Assembly (NCBI GenBank): GCA_031277975.1
Contig: JAITLI010000090.1
Span: 1-36,586 of the forward strand
Direction of reading: 5' to 3'
DNA: 36,586 nt
From: Azoarcus sp.
GTDB taxonomy: Bacteria > Pseudomonadota > Gammaproteobacteria > Burkholderiales > Rhodocyclaceae
The translations under genes and the position numbers were made by a program. Below are positions 17,350-27,960 of the stretch, one piece after another; position 1 is the first letter of the stretch, and each line of letters opens with the position of its first letter. The notes under the pieces were generated by a model, which worked only from the letters and a program-made list of their open reading frames with translations, made no database searches and was not told where the DNA came from.

Positions 17350-20124
17350 TCAGGCGCCATGCCCCGCGCCCGCCTCTATCTCGCGCATCTCTATGTCGTA
17401 GATGAACTCGTCGTCCCCGGCGCGCAATCCCACGCGCTGCAAGCCCTGCCCGGCGACCAGCCCTTCAAGATAGCGGCGGCTGATCTCCGGCAATACGGAA
17501 TTGGTCAATATCGCGCCGATCATGCGCCCGCCGGCATCCGCCGTATTGCAGCGCCTGATGACCAGTTCGACGGCGGAATCGTCGTATGTAAACGCCGCGC
17601 CATGCGAGGCGGCCACCCGTTTCTGGATGCGCCGCAATTGCAGACGCACGATGCTGGCAAGCGTCTCCGGCCCGAGCGGGTAATATGGCACCACGATGAG
17701 CCGCCCGAGCAGCGCCGGGGGAAACACTTCGAGCAGCGGCTTGCGCAGCGCGGCGGCCACCGTTTCGGCATCGACGGGCAATTCCGGATCGGCGCACAGG
17801 CTGTTGACGAGATCCGTGCCGACGTTCGAGGTCAGGATGATGACGGTATTGCGGAAGTCGATCTGCCGTCCCTCCCCGTCTTCCATGCGCCCCTTGTCGA
17901 ACACCTGGAAGAAAAGTTCGTGCACGTCGGAGTGCGCTTTCTCGATCTCGTCGAGCAGCACGACGCTGTAGGGACGGCGGCGCACCGCTTCCGTCAGGAT
18001 GCCGCCCTCGCCATAGCCGACATAGCCCGGCGGGGCGCCCTTGAGCGTGGAGACGGTGTGCGCTTCCTGGAATTCGCTCATGTTGATGGTAATCAGATTC
18101 TGTTCGCCGCCGTAAAGGAATTCGGCCAGCGCCAGCGCGGTCTCAGTTTTCCCGACCCCGGACGGCCCGCACAGCATGAACACGCCGATGGGCTTGGCCG
18201 GATCGTCGAGCCGGGCACGCGCGGTCTGGATGCGCCGGGCAATGGTGGCAAGACCATGCCGCTGCCCGATCACGCGCCGTTCCAGATTGTCGACCAGATC
18301 GAGCACCGCCTGCGCCTCGTTGCGCAACATGCGCCCGACCGGGATGCCCGTCCAGTCGGCCACGACCGAGGCAATCGCCTGTTCATCGACCGCCGCCAGC
18401 ACGAGCGCGCGTTCGCCTCGCACGTCCGTCAGTTCCCGCTCCAGCTTTTCCAGTTCGGCCAGCAGTTCGGCGCGCGAAGCATCTTTCGCATCTTCCGCCT
18501 CATCCGCCGCCGCGGCGCTTTCGGGCGGCGGCGCTTCCGTGGTTTCGCCGGAGGCTTCTTTCGCGTCTTTCGCCAACGGCGCGGCAAGGCGCTCGCGCAG
18601 TTCGACGATCCGCCCGATCAGCGCCTTTTCCTTTTCCCAGCGTTGCTTCAATTCGCTTTCCTGCGCCGCCAGTTCCGCCAGGCGCGCGCGGATTTCATCG
18701 CCGCGCTCGGCGGCGCCGATGCCGGCCGCTTCTTCCTGGCGCAACATTTCAAGCTCGCTTTGCAGGATTTCGATGCGCCGCTGGCAATCTTCCAGTTCGC
18801 CCGGCGTTGTGTGCTGGCTGACCGCGACACGCGCGGCGGCGGTGTCCAGCAGCCCCACGGCCTTGTCGGGCAACTGCCGCGCCGGGATATAGCGGTGCGA
18901 CAACGAGACCGCGGCGCGGATGGCGCTGTCGAGCACCCGCACGCCATGGTGCCTTTGCAGCGCGCCGGTGATGCCGCGCAGCATCGCCACGGCCTTTTCC
19001 TCGTCCGGCTCCGGCACTTGCACCACTTGGAAGCGCCGGGTCAGGGCCGGGTCTTTCTCGATGTATTTCTTGTATTCGGCCCATGTCGTCGCGCCGATGG
19101 TGCGCAACGTGCCGCGCGCCAACGCCGGTTTGAGCAGGTTGGCCGCATCGCCCGTACCCGCCGCGCCGCCCGCGCCGATCAGGGTATGCACTTCGTCGAT
19201 GAACAGGATGATCGGTTTGGGGGAATGCTGGACTTCCTCGATCAACTGGCGCAGGCGCTGCTCGAATTCTCCCTTCATGCTGGCCCCCGCTTGCAGGAGG
19301 CCGATGTCGAGCGCGCGCAGTTGCACGCCTTGCAGGCTCGGCGGCACGTCGCCGCTGGCGAGGCGCTGCGCGAAGCCTTCGACCACGGCGGTCTTGCCCA
19401 CCCCCGCCTCGCCGGTCATGAGCGGATTGTTCTGGCGGCGGCGCATGAGGATGTCGATCATCTGGCGGATTTCCTCGTCGCGCCCGGTCACGGGGTCGAG
19501 TTCGCCTTTCCGCGCGCGCTCGGTCATGTCCGTGGTGAACTTGTTCAGGGCTTCCTGCTTGCCCATGGCCGCTGGGGCCATCGCGCCCGAAGTCTCCCCC
19601 GGCGCGGCGCTGTCGCCGAAAGTCTGGCTGGCGCTCGCCGCGCCTTCCTCGGGACTGCCCGCCGTCAACGCTGCCAGTTTCGCGCGCAGTTCTTCGGTAT
19701 CGACGCGCGCGAGTTCCTTCGACAGCGCCAGGGTCACGCCGCGCAGGTATTTGTCGGTCAGCAGGGTGAAAAGCAGATGCGCGCCGCGCACCGCCCCGGC
19801 GCCGAACGTGAGCGAGGCATCGACCCACGCCCGTTCGGCGGCCAGGTCGATGTCGCCGGACAAATCCTCGATCGCCAGCGCCCCGTTGGGCAGGCGTTCG
19901 AGCGCGGCCAGCAGGTTGCCGGCCAGCCTGCCGCCATCCACATCATAGTGGCGGCAGATGCGATGCAGGTCGCTGTCGTCGAGTTGAATCAGTTGATAAA
20001 GCCAATGGCTGATTTCGACATACGGATTGCCACGCAATTTGGCGAACACGGTGGCCGATTCGATGGCCTTGTGCAACACCGGATTCAATTTCCCGAAAAG
20101 CGCCACGCGGCTGATTTTGCTCAT
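17350..20124 (-). CDS. tssH: T6SS AAA+ ATPase ClpV (TssH)
   Basis: GEAGVGKTAVVEG, IILFIDEVHTLIGAGG, CGPSGVGKTETALALAEFLYGG, VVLLDEIEKAHSDVHELFFQVFDKG; T6SS context. Confidence 0.95.
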   Translation of the reverse strand: MSKISRVALFGKLNPVLHKAIESATVFAKLRGNPYVEISHWLYQLIQLDDSDLHRICRHYDVDGGRLAGNLLAALERLPNGALAIEDLSGDIDLAAERAWVDASLTFGAGAVRGAHLLFTLLTDKYLRGVTLALSKELARVDTEELRAKLAALTAGSPEEGAASASQTFGDSAAPGETSGAMAPAAMGKQEALNKFTTDMTERARKGELDPVTGRDEEIRQMIDILMRRRQNNPLMTGEAGVGKTAVVEGFAQRLASGDVPPSLQGVQLRALDIGLLQAGASMKGEFEQRLRQLIEEVQHSPKPIILFIDEVHTLIGAGGAAGTGDAANLLKPALARGTLRTIGATTWAEYKKYIEKDPALTRRFQVVQVPEPDEEKAVAMLRGITGALQRHHGVRVLDSAIRAAVSLSHRYIPARQLPDKAVGLLDTAAARVAVSQHTTPGELEDCQRRIEILQSELEMLRQEEAAGIGAAERGDEIRARLAELAAQESELKQRWEKEKALIGRIVELRERLAAPLAKDAKEASGETTEAPPPESAAAADEAEDAKDASRAELLAELEKLERELTDVRGERALVLAAVDEQAIASVVADWTGIPVGRMLRNEAQAVLDLVDNLERRVIGQRHGLATIARRIQTARARLDDPAKPIGVFMLCGPSGVGKTETALALAEFLYGGEQNLITINMSEFQEAHTVSTLKGAPPGYVGYGEGGILTEAVRRRPYSVVLLDEIEKAHSDVHELFFQVFDKGRMEDGEGRQIDFRNTVIILTSNVGTDLVNSLCADPELPVDAETVAAALRKPLLEVFPPALLGRLIVVPYYPLGPETLASIVRLQLRRIQKRVAASHGAAFTYDDSAVELVIRRCNTADAGGRMIGAILTNSVLPEISRRYLEGLVAGQGLQRVGLRAGDDEFIYDIEMREIEAGAGHGA

Positions 20125-20154
20125 GTCATTTACCCCAATGGTTTCTGTTGAACG

Positions 20155-21207
20155 TTACGTTCGATGCATGCGCGGCGCATCGGGCCGCTCTCCTTCCATG
20201 ACGAGGTCTCCCCGGTCGCCGCCGCCAGGCGGCTGCCCGAGCCAGGTCGTCCACCCCAGCCTGCTCGTGACCGCGCCAAGCCGCGGCGCGGGAACTTCGT
20301 CGTGCCGCAGGACGAGCCGGACATCCCACGAGAACTCGTAACTTACGTAATTGCGCACCCAGTCGCGCAATTGCCGGAACCGCTCGCTTCCCGGCAGGAA
20401 CGCCATGTAGTCGGCGAGCCGCAGCGGCCCGGCATGGATGCGGAAACGATGCTGCCGGTCGAGAACCGAGGCGCCGCACACCGCGCCGCGCCCCAGTTGC
20501 CCGGCGGCGGTCTCACTCCCCAGGAGCGTGCGATCCTTTTCGGCGAGTCGCAGCCAATGCGGCATCCACTCCTGGATGTGGAACGGACAGGCGAAGAAAA
20601 ACCGCAGGATCGAGGCCAATCCTTCCGAATTGCGCGTCATGCGCGCGAAATGGCCCGCCATGTAGCGCTTGGCGCGATCGGGCACGGAATCGCGCTTGTC
20701 GAAAACGGGTTCGCCATAACCGATCAGGCTGCCGACGTAGCAGGAAAAGCGATCCTCGTCCGGACGATCGAAGCTGGTCGTGGCTTGCACGCCGGCCCAG
20801 GCGCGATAGAACAGCAGCGCGAAGCGGTGATGGAAAATATCGAGAAAGGCCCGCAATGCCGGATCGCCGTCATACTCGCCGCGCTCGCGTGCAAATTCGG
20901 TGAAATGCAGCGGCATCGGGCCATTCGGCCCGAACAGCCCGAACGAGACTTGTTCGATGCACACACGGCCATGGCCGTCACTGCCGAAACCGGAGAGCGC
21001 CGCCGGAGCGAAATTGAGCGACGGCTTCTGGCTGATGCGCACGATCTCGTCGGCGGGATGCAAGGCCTTGCCGAAACGGGGCCGCGACGGATTGCGCGCT
21101 TCCAGCCAGCGCATGGTCTCGAACCAGTCGAAACGCCATGGTTCCTTGCGCCGTTCCGCTTCCAGCGGCACGACGATGTCCGCGCGAATGCCGCTTTCCT
21201 CAAGCAT
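20155..21207 (-). CDS. tssG: T6SS baseplate protein TssG
   Basis: FDWFETMRWLEARNPSRPRFGKALHPADEIVRISQKPSLNFAPAAL...FGLFGPNGPMPLHFTEFARER. Confidence 0.94.
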   Translation of the reverse strand: MLEESGIRADIVVPLEAERRKEPWRFDWFETMRWLEARNPSRPRFGKALHPADEIVRISQKPSLNFAPAALSGFGSDGHGRVCIEQVSFGLFGPNGPMPLHFTEFARERGEYDGDPALRAFLDIFHHRFALLFYRAWAGVQATTSFDRPDEDRFSCYVGSLIGYGEPVFDKRDSVPDRAKRYMAGHFARMTRNSEGLASILRFFFACPFHIQEWMPHWLRLAEKDRTLLGSETAAGQLGRGAVCGASVLDRQHRFRIHAGPLRLADYMAFLPGSERFRQLRDWVRNYVSYEFSWDVRLVLRHDEVPAPRLGAVTSRLGWTTWLGQPPGGGDRGDLVMEGERPDAPRMHRT

Positions 21208-23068
21208 CGGGCCGTCCTCCGAAACGCGGCGGCCACGCGGCGAGCGCCCCCCGCGTCGTGCTGTGCAGCGACAACTCGCAGAACATGTTCATGGAGACGT
21301 GCCGCGCCAGGAACTGTTCCAGTACGCAACCGAAAAGATAGGGGCTGCTGCCCGCGAAAGGCACTTCGTCGACAGAGAGCTTGATGCCGACGCCGCGTCC
21401 GAACACCAGCGGCCCGGAGACCGGCAGCCGCCGGGTCACGGCGCGAGACTCCACCGCGACGATGGATTCGCCATGTCTTGCCACCGCCGGATCGGCGAGC
21501 AGCGCATACAGGCCCAGCAACTTGCGCAGGGCCACCGCGCCGCTTTGCGCATCCATGTCGCGCAGGGCGAGATAATTCAGCGACAGATGGCTGATCAGGC
21601 GCCAGGTCATTTCCCGCTCGGCCACCGAAAATCGCGGCCGTGACGGCCCGCGCAGGATGCGCCCCCGCTTCATCGGCATGTCCGTTTCCACCGTCAGGTC
21701 GTGCGCGCCGCTGGCGGGGATGAGCAGCGGCAAATCGCGGTTGGTCAGGAGCATCGTCATCGACAACTGGTCGATGTGCTGCGGCCATGGGGACTCGTGC
21801 GCGTCGACAAGCGACAGGAAAACCTCGGAGCCGGCATAGCTCGAACGCGCCCCGCCGCGTTGCGAAGATTCCGACGCTCGCCGCGTTTCGCGCCGCGTGG
21901 TGAAATAGGCCTTGCAGCCGCCGCTGTCGGAGGCGGCATGACGATAAAATGGCGCGAAGCGGTTGACCGGATTATTGCCGCGGTCGAACCCTTCCACTGC
22001 GTCGATGCGGTAAACCTCGTAATCCAGCGGACGGGCGCGATCGGGCACCACATGATGCTCGACGCCGGAATGCGTCAGCATCAGGCGGTCACCATGGCGC
22101 TGGAAGACATTGATGACCGGCACGCAATCGAGTTCAAAGCAATTCTTGCGCACCGCGCCCGCGAGCGCGTCGGCATCCTGATCGAGCAGCGCCGTCAGGT
22201 CGAACGCATCCTCGCGCAACTTGCCAAGCGGCGCGCGCAGCCCATTGATGGAAAAAAACAGGAAACGCTGCGGGAACGCGAAATATTCGTGCAGCAGCCG
22301 ATACCCCTGGAATACGCGCGGATCGCCCGGCAACAGCGCCTGGGCGGCGTCGAACCCCTCGGGCCGCAACGCGGCGGCGGGCAAGAACGTGGTTTCGCCA
22401 CCGGCGGCGGGACCCACCGTCACGCCGAGACAATGACCGATCAGCGCCTCGTGGATCCGCGTGGCGAGCGCATCCGGCGCCGCCACGAAAAAAACCAGCC
22501 TGTCGGGATGCAGCCGCTCCGCCGTCACCGGCGTCCGGTATCTCAGGCGCAGCCGGATCTCCCCCCGCACTTCCTTGTCGCGCAAATGGCGCGTGGCGCG
22601 CGCGTCCCCGGCGGGCATACCGGCGCTGGCCTCCTCGATTTCGATCGGCCACGCCTCCATGTCCTGCGCCGTCACGAACGTGCATGGCGTCGCGGCGCCC
22701 GGCGGCGGCGCGCTGTTGAGCACCGCGCCGCGCGGCAAGCGCGCGACGATATCCTTCCTGGCATCGCTGTCCCGGTCCAGCGGAATCTGCACGATCGCCA
22801 TGGCCGGCGTCGGCGCGAGGTAATGCGGGAAAACGACTTCGAGCAGGCGCTGCGAGAAGCGCGGGAATTCCGCGTCCATCTTCAGATGGATACGGGCGGA
22901 AAGAAAGGCGAATCCTTCCAGCAAACGCTCGACATACGGATCGGCCACCGCCCCGCCCTGCATGCCGAGATGACCGGCTATCTTCGGAAACGAGGCTGCG
23001 AATTCCGCCCCCATTTCCTGGAGATAGGACAGCTCGCTGTTGTAATAATCGAGGAATTTCGCATCCAT
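21200..23068 (-). CDS. tssF: T6SS baseplate protein TssF
   Basis: MDAKFLDYYNSELSYLQEMGAEFAASFPKIAGHLGM...DPYVERLLEGFAFLSARIHLKMDAEFPRFSQRLLEVVFPHYLAPTP. Confidence 0.95.
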   Translation of the reverse strand: MDAKFLDYYNSELSYLQEMGAEFAASFPKIAGHLGMQGGAVADPYVERLLEGFAFLSARIHLKMDAEFPRFSQRLLEVVFPHYLAPTPAMAIVQIPLDRDSDARKDIVARLPRGAVLNSAPPPGAATPCTFVTAQDMEAWPIEIEEASAGMPAGDARATRHLRDKEVRGEIRLRLRYRTPVTAERLHPDRLVFFVAAPDALATRIHEALIGHCLGVTVGPAAGGETTFLPAAALRPEGFDAAQALLPGDPRVFQGYRLLHEYFAFPQRFLFFSINGLRAPLGKLREDAFDLTALLDQDADALAGAVRKNCFELDCVPVINVFQRHGDRLMLTHSGVEHHVVPDRARPLDYEVYRIDAVEGFDRGNNPVNRFAPFYRHAASDSGGCKAYFTTRRETRRASESSQRGGARSSYAGSEVFLSLVDAHESPWPQHIDQLSMTMLLTNRDLPLLIPASGAHDLTVETDMPMKRGRILRGPSRPRFSVAEREMTWRLISHLSLNYLALRDMDAQSGAVALRKLLGLYALLADPAVARHGESIVAVESRAVTRRLPVSGPLVFGRGVGIKLSVDEVPFAGSSPYLFGCVLEQFLARHVSMNMFCELSLHSTTRGALAAWPPRFGGRPDA

Positions 23069-23080
23069 TCGTCACTGATC

Positions 23081-26000
23081 CTAAGGCATGCCCCTGGGAC
23101 ACTTGAACTGGTTCAACTCCGGCAGGTTGAACGGATTCTGGACGCTCGTCGGCCTGATCTCGAAAGTCGCCGTCCGTCCGCCCACATCGAACCTGACGTT
23201 GAAGACATCCTGGGTCGCGCCCGGGCTTATTTTTCCGTGCTTGTCGAAGAGCCGGTGCAAGCCCCACAGCCCGGAGGCGGAAATACTGTTGGCGCCATTG
23301 GGCACCGGTGGCGTCAGCGTCACGCGCACCTGGTCGCCCCCCGCCGCGGGCCACGTCACCGAGGTCGGCACTTGCGGTCCATGGTCATAGCGCACCGTTT
23401 GCCCGCCGATATTCATGGTCATGGTCAGGATATTGGAATCCATGACCAATGGTCTGACGGTAAACGTGATCTGCGCGGTGTTGCCATTGCGGAAGAATAC
23501 ATCCCTGATGACGCGCCCCCGCGCGAAATCGGCAGGCAGCGATGTTCCTTCTCCCTGTTCCTGGCGGAACCGTTCCATCCTTCCGCCGGGAGCGAACATA
23601 TCCGCGAAATCGGCGGCAGTCACATCAATCGTCGAAGCACGGGAAAACGGATAACGGCCTGTGATAACTTTTTCGCAAAAACCGGTCACTTCCGTAACCA
23701 GCGCTGTATTAACAGCATTTCTTCCCGCTGCCCGGATACTCTTGTCGCTATTCTGGGCGACTGTCTTGAGAATTCTCCTGAACGGTTCCGGCATACTTTC
23801 GGCCCCGGTCAGCAATTGCGTAATCTGAGTGGTTTCGGGCATCGGCAGCTTGTTATCCGCCCTGTTTATCGCCAACGCCAACAGGCCGTGCAACTCTTCG
23901 AGCCTCTTGACCGCTTGGAGCATCGGAGAATTGGCGCCATCTCCACCGCTGCCATTGACAAAGCTGCGCAATGCAGCAAAACGGTTGTTGACCGCCATTT
24001 CAGGAATTTCCTTCGGCGTCAGCGCGCCGACCGTTCCCGGCGGCACGATCTGGCGCAAATCGTTTGTTGTCGCGGTGGCGGTCTGCCGGGCGCGGTTGAA
24101 CATCGACTGTTGCGTGTTCGCGGGGGCGGTTTCTTTCAGGAGCGTCGTCTCCCGCGCCGCGCCCGTCATGAAGCGGCGCAACGGCGAATCGATCCCGGAA
24201 AGGATGTCTACAATCTGCGCCGCTTCCCGCAGCGATCTGGGTTCGATGATGGTGACGTCGTCGATGTACTTTTCCCAATATGAAATGTAATCGGCCACAT
24301 AATGGCGTTTGACATCGAGCATCAGCTTGCCGGAGGCGACATCCTGCAAGGCGTCGCGTTCGTTGCGGATGACGCCGAGCACCCAGGACTCGTCCTTGCC
24401 GACGAAATTCAGGACGCGGTCGAGTTCCACCTTGAATAGTTCATGGTAGCCGCGATAGGTATAAAGAGACGGCACGCCATGCGTCAGCGAACGCCCACTC
24501 CTGAGCCTGAGCGCCTGCGCCGCCTGAACGCCGACTTCGGAAGCAACGGAAAATTCGGGCAACTGGTTGTTTTGCAGCAAGCGCTTCAGACGGCTGTAAA
24601 TGCGTTGCGAAGTCGTGTATTGCGTCAGGCGCGTGCGGGTGGCCTGCACCAGCGAGGCATCCACCGCCGTGGCGGACAGCGGTGCGGCGGCGGACTTTTC
24701 CGCGTTCAGGCCGACCAGAGCCGCGATGTGCCGCGCCAGCGCCTGGCGCTCGTCCGCCAGCGCGCCCTCGGGGAAATCGTATCCCCAGAGAGCCTCCACG
24801 AGAGAGGCGAATTCACGTTCGTCGAAATGCTCCGGCTCGTGCATCATCAGGTAAGCCTTCAGCAACTCATAAGCAAACTCCAGATCGTCGACCCCCACGC
24901 TGCGCAACCATTGCTCCAGATTGGCCTTGATCGTCGGAGCGAAACGCCTCTCCAGCAAATACTCGTACAACGGCCTCGCCCCGGCCTTGAGTTTCTTCCC
25001 CTGATAAAGTCCGAACCGCCATGGAATCCGCGGATCGTCGACCTTGAAAAAGGTACTGTCCGGCAAGGCTTCCGCCATGCCGAGTATCGGCAGCAGCGCA
25101 TTGATGCTGATATTGTTTCTCTCGGGCAGGTTGCCCAATTCGTCCTTGAATACGGCGGCCTTCTGGCCGACTTCCTCGATATGGGTCTGGTTGTTGAGAT
25201 CGCTGCCGATCCAGGCCAGCGTCGCGCCGCACAGCGCGCCCACACAAAGCGCGTATACCCCGATATGCCAGGCGCGCGAACGGCGCTCCGCGCGCCTGTC
25301 CGATCCGGCCAGATGCGCCTCGGCGAACACGACGCGGGAAAGCAATTCCTGCAAGAAATAAGCCTTGCCTTCTCCGGCAGCGGCTTTCCGGGGACTTTGC
25401 ACCGGGAATCCCTGGCCGAGCGCATGCACGATCCGGTCGAATGGCGTGCCTTCCTGCGTGGCGCTGGTGAAATAGACTCCACGCAACAACGGAGAAGCCG
25501 AAAAACGCGAGGCGGCGAGCAAATCCGCCGCGATTTCCCTGATGATCAGCGTCAACGCGCTGAATTGCTGCGGGAAAGCGTAAATCAACTCGCGGCGGCT
25601 GAGATCCGGCTCGCCCTGCAAGGTATCGACCAGCCCGGCGAAGATACGCGCCCGCAGCAAATCGAGTTCGACGGCAAACCGCGCCGGATCGAACTCGAAC
25701 GTTCCCGTGGGAGAAAACGGCAGGGTGAACCCCCACACCTGTTCGCGCCCGGAACGGTCGAGCGGCGAAAAATACTCGTCGAACCCCAGCAGCAGGTCGC
25801 ATTTATTGACGAGCAGATACACCGGAAACGACATGCCCAGATCGTTGCGCAGCTCATCGAGCCGGCGGCGCAGGATCGCGGCGCTGGATTGGCGGCCTTC
25901 CTCGTTCGCCCCGAGCAATTCCGTCACTGACAGCATCACCAGCACGCCATTGATCGGCTGGCGGCTGCGGTTTTTCTTCAGGAGCGAGAGAAAGCCGAGC

Positions 26001-26644
26001 CATTCCGCCTTGTCCGCGTCCACGTCGGACTCGTGCGTGGTGTAACGCCCGGCGGTATCGAGGAACACCGCCTCGTTGGTAAACCACCAGTCGCAATTGC
26101 GCGTGCCGCCCGCACCGCGAATCGCCGCCGCGCCGACTTGCCTGGCCAGGGGGAACGACAGCCCGGAGTTGAGCAGGGCGGTCGTCTTGCCGACGCCCGG
26201 CGCGCCGATGATGACATACCAGGGTAGTTCGTACACATATCGGCCATGCCGCAGGATGCGCCCCCAGAGCGTGGGCTTCGTTTTCTCGAAACGCGCCTTG
26301 CGCAGCACATCGAGCGCGTCGGCGAAGCGGTCGCGCAATATGCCGACCTGTCCCGCCTCTTCGTCCGGGCGCGCACTCAGGGTCGCGCGCAACATCCCGG
26401 CGATGCGCTCGTTCATGCGCCCCGCGCGCCAGCGCGCCAGCAGGAAACGCAGCAGGAAATACGCCAGGATCAGGCCGATCAGCCAGCAACGGGCCTCGAC
26501 GGAGGCGAGCGGACGCGCATCGCCGAACGCGAACAGCGGCCCAGCATACCAGATGAGCAGAAAGACCGCGATGACGCCAATCGTCACCCAGAGCGCGCGG
26601 GAGAGCAGCCAGCCGAAAATGCGCCGCAGCAACGACGAGATCAT
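23081..26644 (-). CDS. tssM: T6SS membrane complex protein TssM (IcmF-like)
   Basis: N-terminal TM segments, Walker A GAPGVGKTTALLNSGLSFPL, GGTRNCDWWFTNEAVFLDTAGRY, C-terminal IcmF domain. Confidence 0.95.
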   Translation of the reverse strand: MISSLLRRIFGWLLSRALWVTIGVIAVFLLIWYAGPLFAFGDARPLASVEARCWLIGLILAYFLLRFLLARWRAGRMNERIAGMLRATLSARPDEEAGQVGILRDRFADALDVLRKARFEKTKPTLWGRILRHGRYVYELPWYVIIGAPGVGKTTALLNSGLSFPLARQVGAAAIRGAGGTRNCDWWFTNEAVFLDTAGRYTTHESDVDADKAEWLGFLSLLKKNRSRQPINGVLVMLSVTELLGANEEGRQSSAAILRRRLDELRNDLGMSFPVYLLVNKCDLLLGFDEYFSPLDRSGREQVWGFTLPFSPTGTFEFDPARFAVELDLLRARIFAGLVDTLQGEPDLSRRELIYAFPQQFSALTLIIREIAADLLAASRFSASPLLRGVYFTSATQEGTPFDRIVHALGQGFPVQSPRKAAAGEGKAYFLQELLSRVVFAEAHLAGSDRRAERRSRAWHIGVYALCVGALCGATLAWIGSDLNNQTHIEEVGQKAAVFKDELGNLPERNNISINALLPILGMAEALPDSTFFKVDDPRIPWRFGLYQGKKLKAGARPLYEYLLERRFAPTIKANLEQWLRSVGVDDLEFAYELLKAYLMMHEPEHFDEREFASLVEALWGYDFPEGALADERQALARHIAALVGLNAEKSAAAPLSATAVDASLVQATRTRLTQYTTSQRIYSRLKRLLQNNQLPEFSVASEVGVQAAQALRLRSGRSLTHGVPSLYTYRGYHELFKVELDRVLNFVGKDESWVLGVIRNERDALQDVASGKLMLDVKRHYVADYISYWEKYIDDVTIIEPRSLREAAQIVDILSGIDSPLRRFMTGAARETTLLKETAPANTQQSMFNRARQTATATTNDLRQIVPPGTVGALTPKEIPEMAVNNRFAALRSFVNGSGGDGANSPMLQAVKRLEELHGLLALAINRADNKLPMPETTQITQLLTGAESMPEPFRRILKTVAQNSDKSIRAAGRNAVNTALVTEVTGFCEKVITGRYPFSRASTIDVTAADFADMFAPGGRMERFRQEQGEGTSLPADFARGRVIRDVFFRNGNTAQITFTVRPLVMDSNILTMTMNIGGQTVRYDHGPQVPTSVTWPAAGGDQVRVTLTPPVPNGANSISASGLWGLHRLFDKHGKISPGATQDVFNVRFDVGGRTATFEIRPTSVQNPFNLPELNQFKCPRGMP

Positions 26645-27960
26645 GGCTTGCCTCCCGTGGCGCCGAGCTGGCGCTGGATGGCCTCCGCCGACAGCAGCAC
26701 GGTGATTTCGACGCGGCGGTTGCGGGCGCGGCCTTCCCGCGTGTCATTGGGCGCGATCGGCTCGGCCTCGCCGCGCCCTTCGGCGCGGACGCGTCCTGCC
26801 CGCCCCAGATGGCTGTCGAGCAATCCTTTGACCGCTTCGGCGCGCGCCTGCGACAACTCCCAGTTGGAAGGAAAGCGCAGGCTGCGCATGGGCACGTTGT
26901 CGGTATAGCCCGACACGAGCACATTGCCGTCGATTTCCCCGAGCGCGTCGGCGATACGCTTGAGCACCGACAGGTAGCGGAAACGGATATCGGCGCTTCC
27001 GGACTCGAACAACCCGTCCCCGGTCAGGGTCACGATGCAGCGATTGGCTTTTTCCGTGACTTCCACCAGCCCTTCGCGGATCTCCTGTTCGAGAAAGCGG
27101 CGCAGCATCTCCGCCGTGCCCGTCGGTCTCTGTACGACCGCCACCGCTGGCTCCGGAATCTTCATCGCCGCCAATTGCGCATAGACGATATCGGAGCGGC
27201 TCCCTAGGGAAAACAGGAACCACAGATAAATCCCGAGGCCGATCAGCCCGCACAGCACCGCGACGACCCAGGGCGGCACCAGCCGCCAAGCCGGCGGCGT
27301 CGAACTCACTCCCTGCCAGTGCGGCGCGAGACGGGTTTCGTAGCCGCCCTTGACCTTGTCGAGAATCGAGGCGATCCGCCGCTTGAGGATTTCAAGCTGC
27401 GAATAGCCATTGTCGATGATCCTGAAACGCCCTTCAAAACCCAGCGCGTTGCAGTAATACAACAATTCAATGAGATTCTTGTGACGCTCGGGATTCTGCG
27501 CTAGCCGGGCCAGCAGCAAATAATATTTCTCGCCGCCCCAGGCTTCATTGTGAAACGAAACCAGCAGGCTTTGTTTCGCCCAGGCGCCCTTGCTTCCCCA
27601 CGGCGCATGCGCCGCCGCTTCGTCGAGGACAGTGCACAAGCAATAACGCGCGCCGATCAATTCGTCGCGTGCTACGCCCACTGATTGGGCGCGCTGTTCG
27701 AAGGCGCGTACTTCCATGACCAACTGCCGCCGCAATTTCGCCAGATCGTCGAGTTGAGGCATGCTCCGTATCTGCGCCACCATGTCGAGCAAACGGCCGG
27801 CAGCCCACACCAGTGGATTCACGCCGTTGGCGCTGTCGTACTCCAGCTCGATGCCGCCGACGGCCCGCGGTCCCGGCGCGGTCCCGGCGCGTGCGCCCTC
27901 CCGCATCCTCAGCACCGTGTCCGCTTCCATCGCGTCCGTCATTTGCGGATCGCCCAGCAT
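26641..27960 (-). CDS. tssL: T6SS TssL (DotU-like) with C-terminal OmpA/peptidoglycan-binding domain
   Basis: DotU region LLARLAQNPERHKNLIELLYYCNALGFEGRFRI; single TM; VLVSGYTDNVPMRSLRFPSNWELSQARAEAV...GEAEPIAPNDTREGRARNRRVEI. Confidence 0.94.
   Translation of the reverse strand: MLGDPQMTDAMEADTVLRMREGARAGTAPGPRAVGGIELEYDSANGVNPLVWAAGRLLDMVAQIRSMPQLDDLAKLRRQLVMEVRAFEQRAQSVGVARDELIGARYCLCTVLDEAAAHAPWGSKGAWAKQSLLVSFHNEAWGGEKYYLLLARLAQNPERHKNLIELLYYCNALGFEGRFRIIDNGYSQLEILKRRIASILDKVKGGYETRLAPHWQGVSSTPPAWRLVPPWVVAVLCGLIGLGIYLWFLFSLGSRSDIVYAQLAAMKIPEPAVAVVQRPTGTAEMLRRFLEQEIREGLVEVTEKANRCIVTLTGDGLFESGSADIRFRYLSVLKRIADALGEIDGNVLVSGYTDNVPMRSLRFPSNWELSQARAEAVKGLLDSHLGRAGRVRAEGRGEAEPIAPNDTREGRARNRRVEITVLLSAEAIQRQLGATGGKP

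Noticed and set aside
16669-20151. 1160-aa plus-strand ORF
   Set aside because: Antisense to the kinase and clpV; no recognisable domain, composition of a shadow frame.
21701-24283. 860-aa plus-strand ORF
   Set aside because: Antisense to tssF and the 3' part of tssM; shadow frame of high-GC coding sequence.
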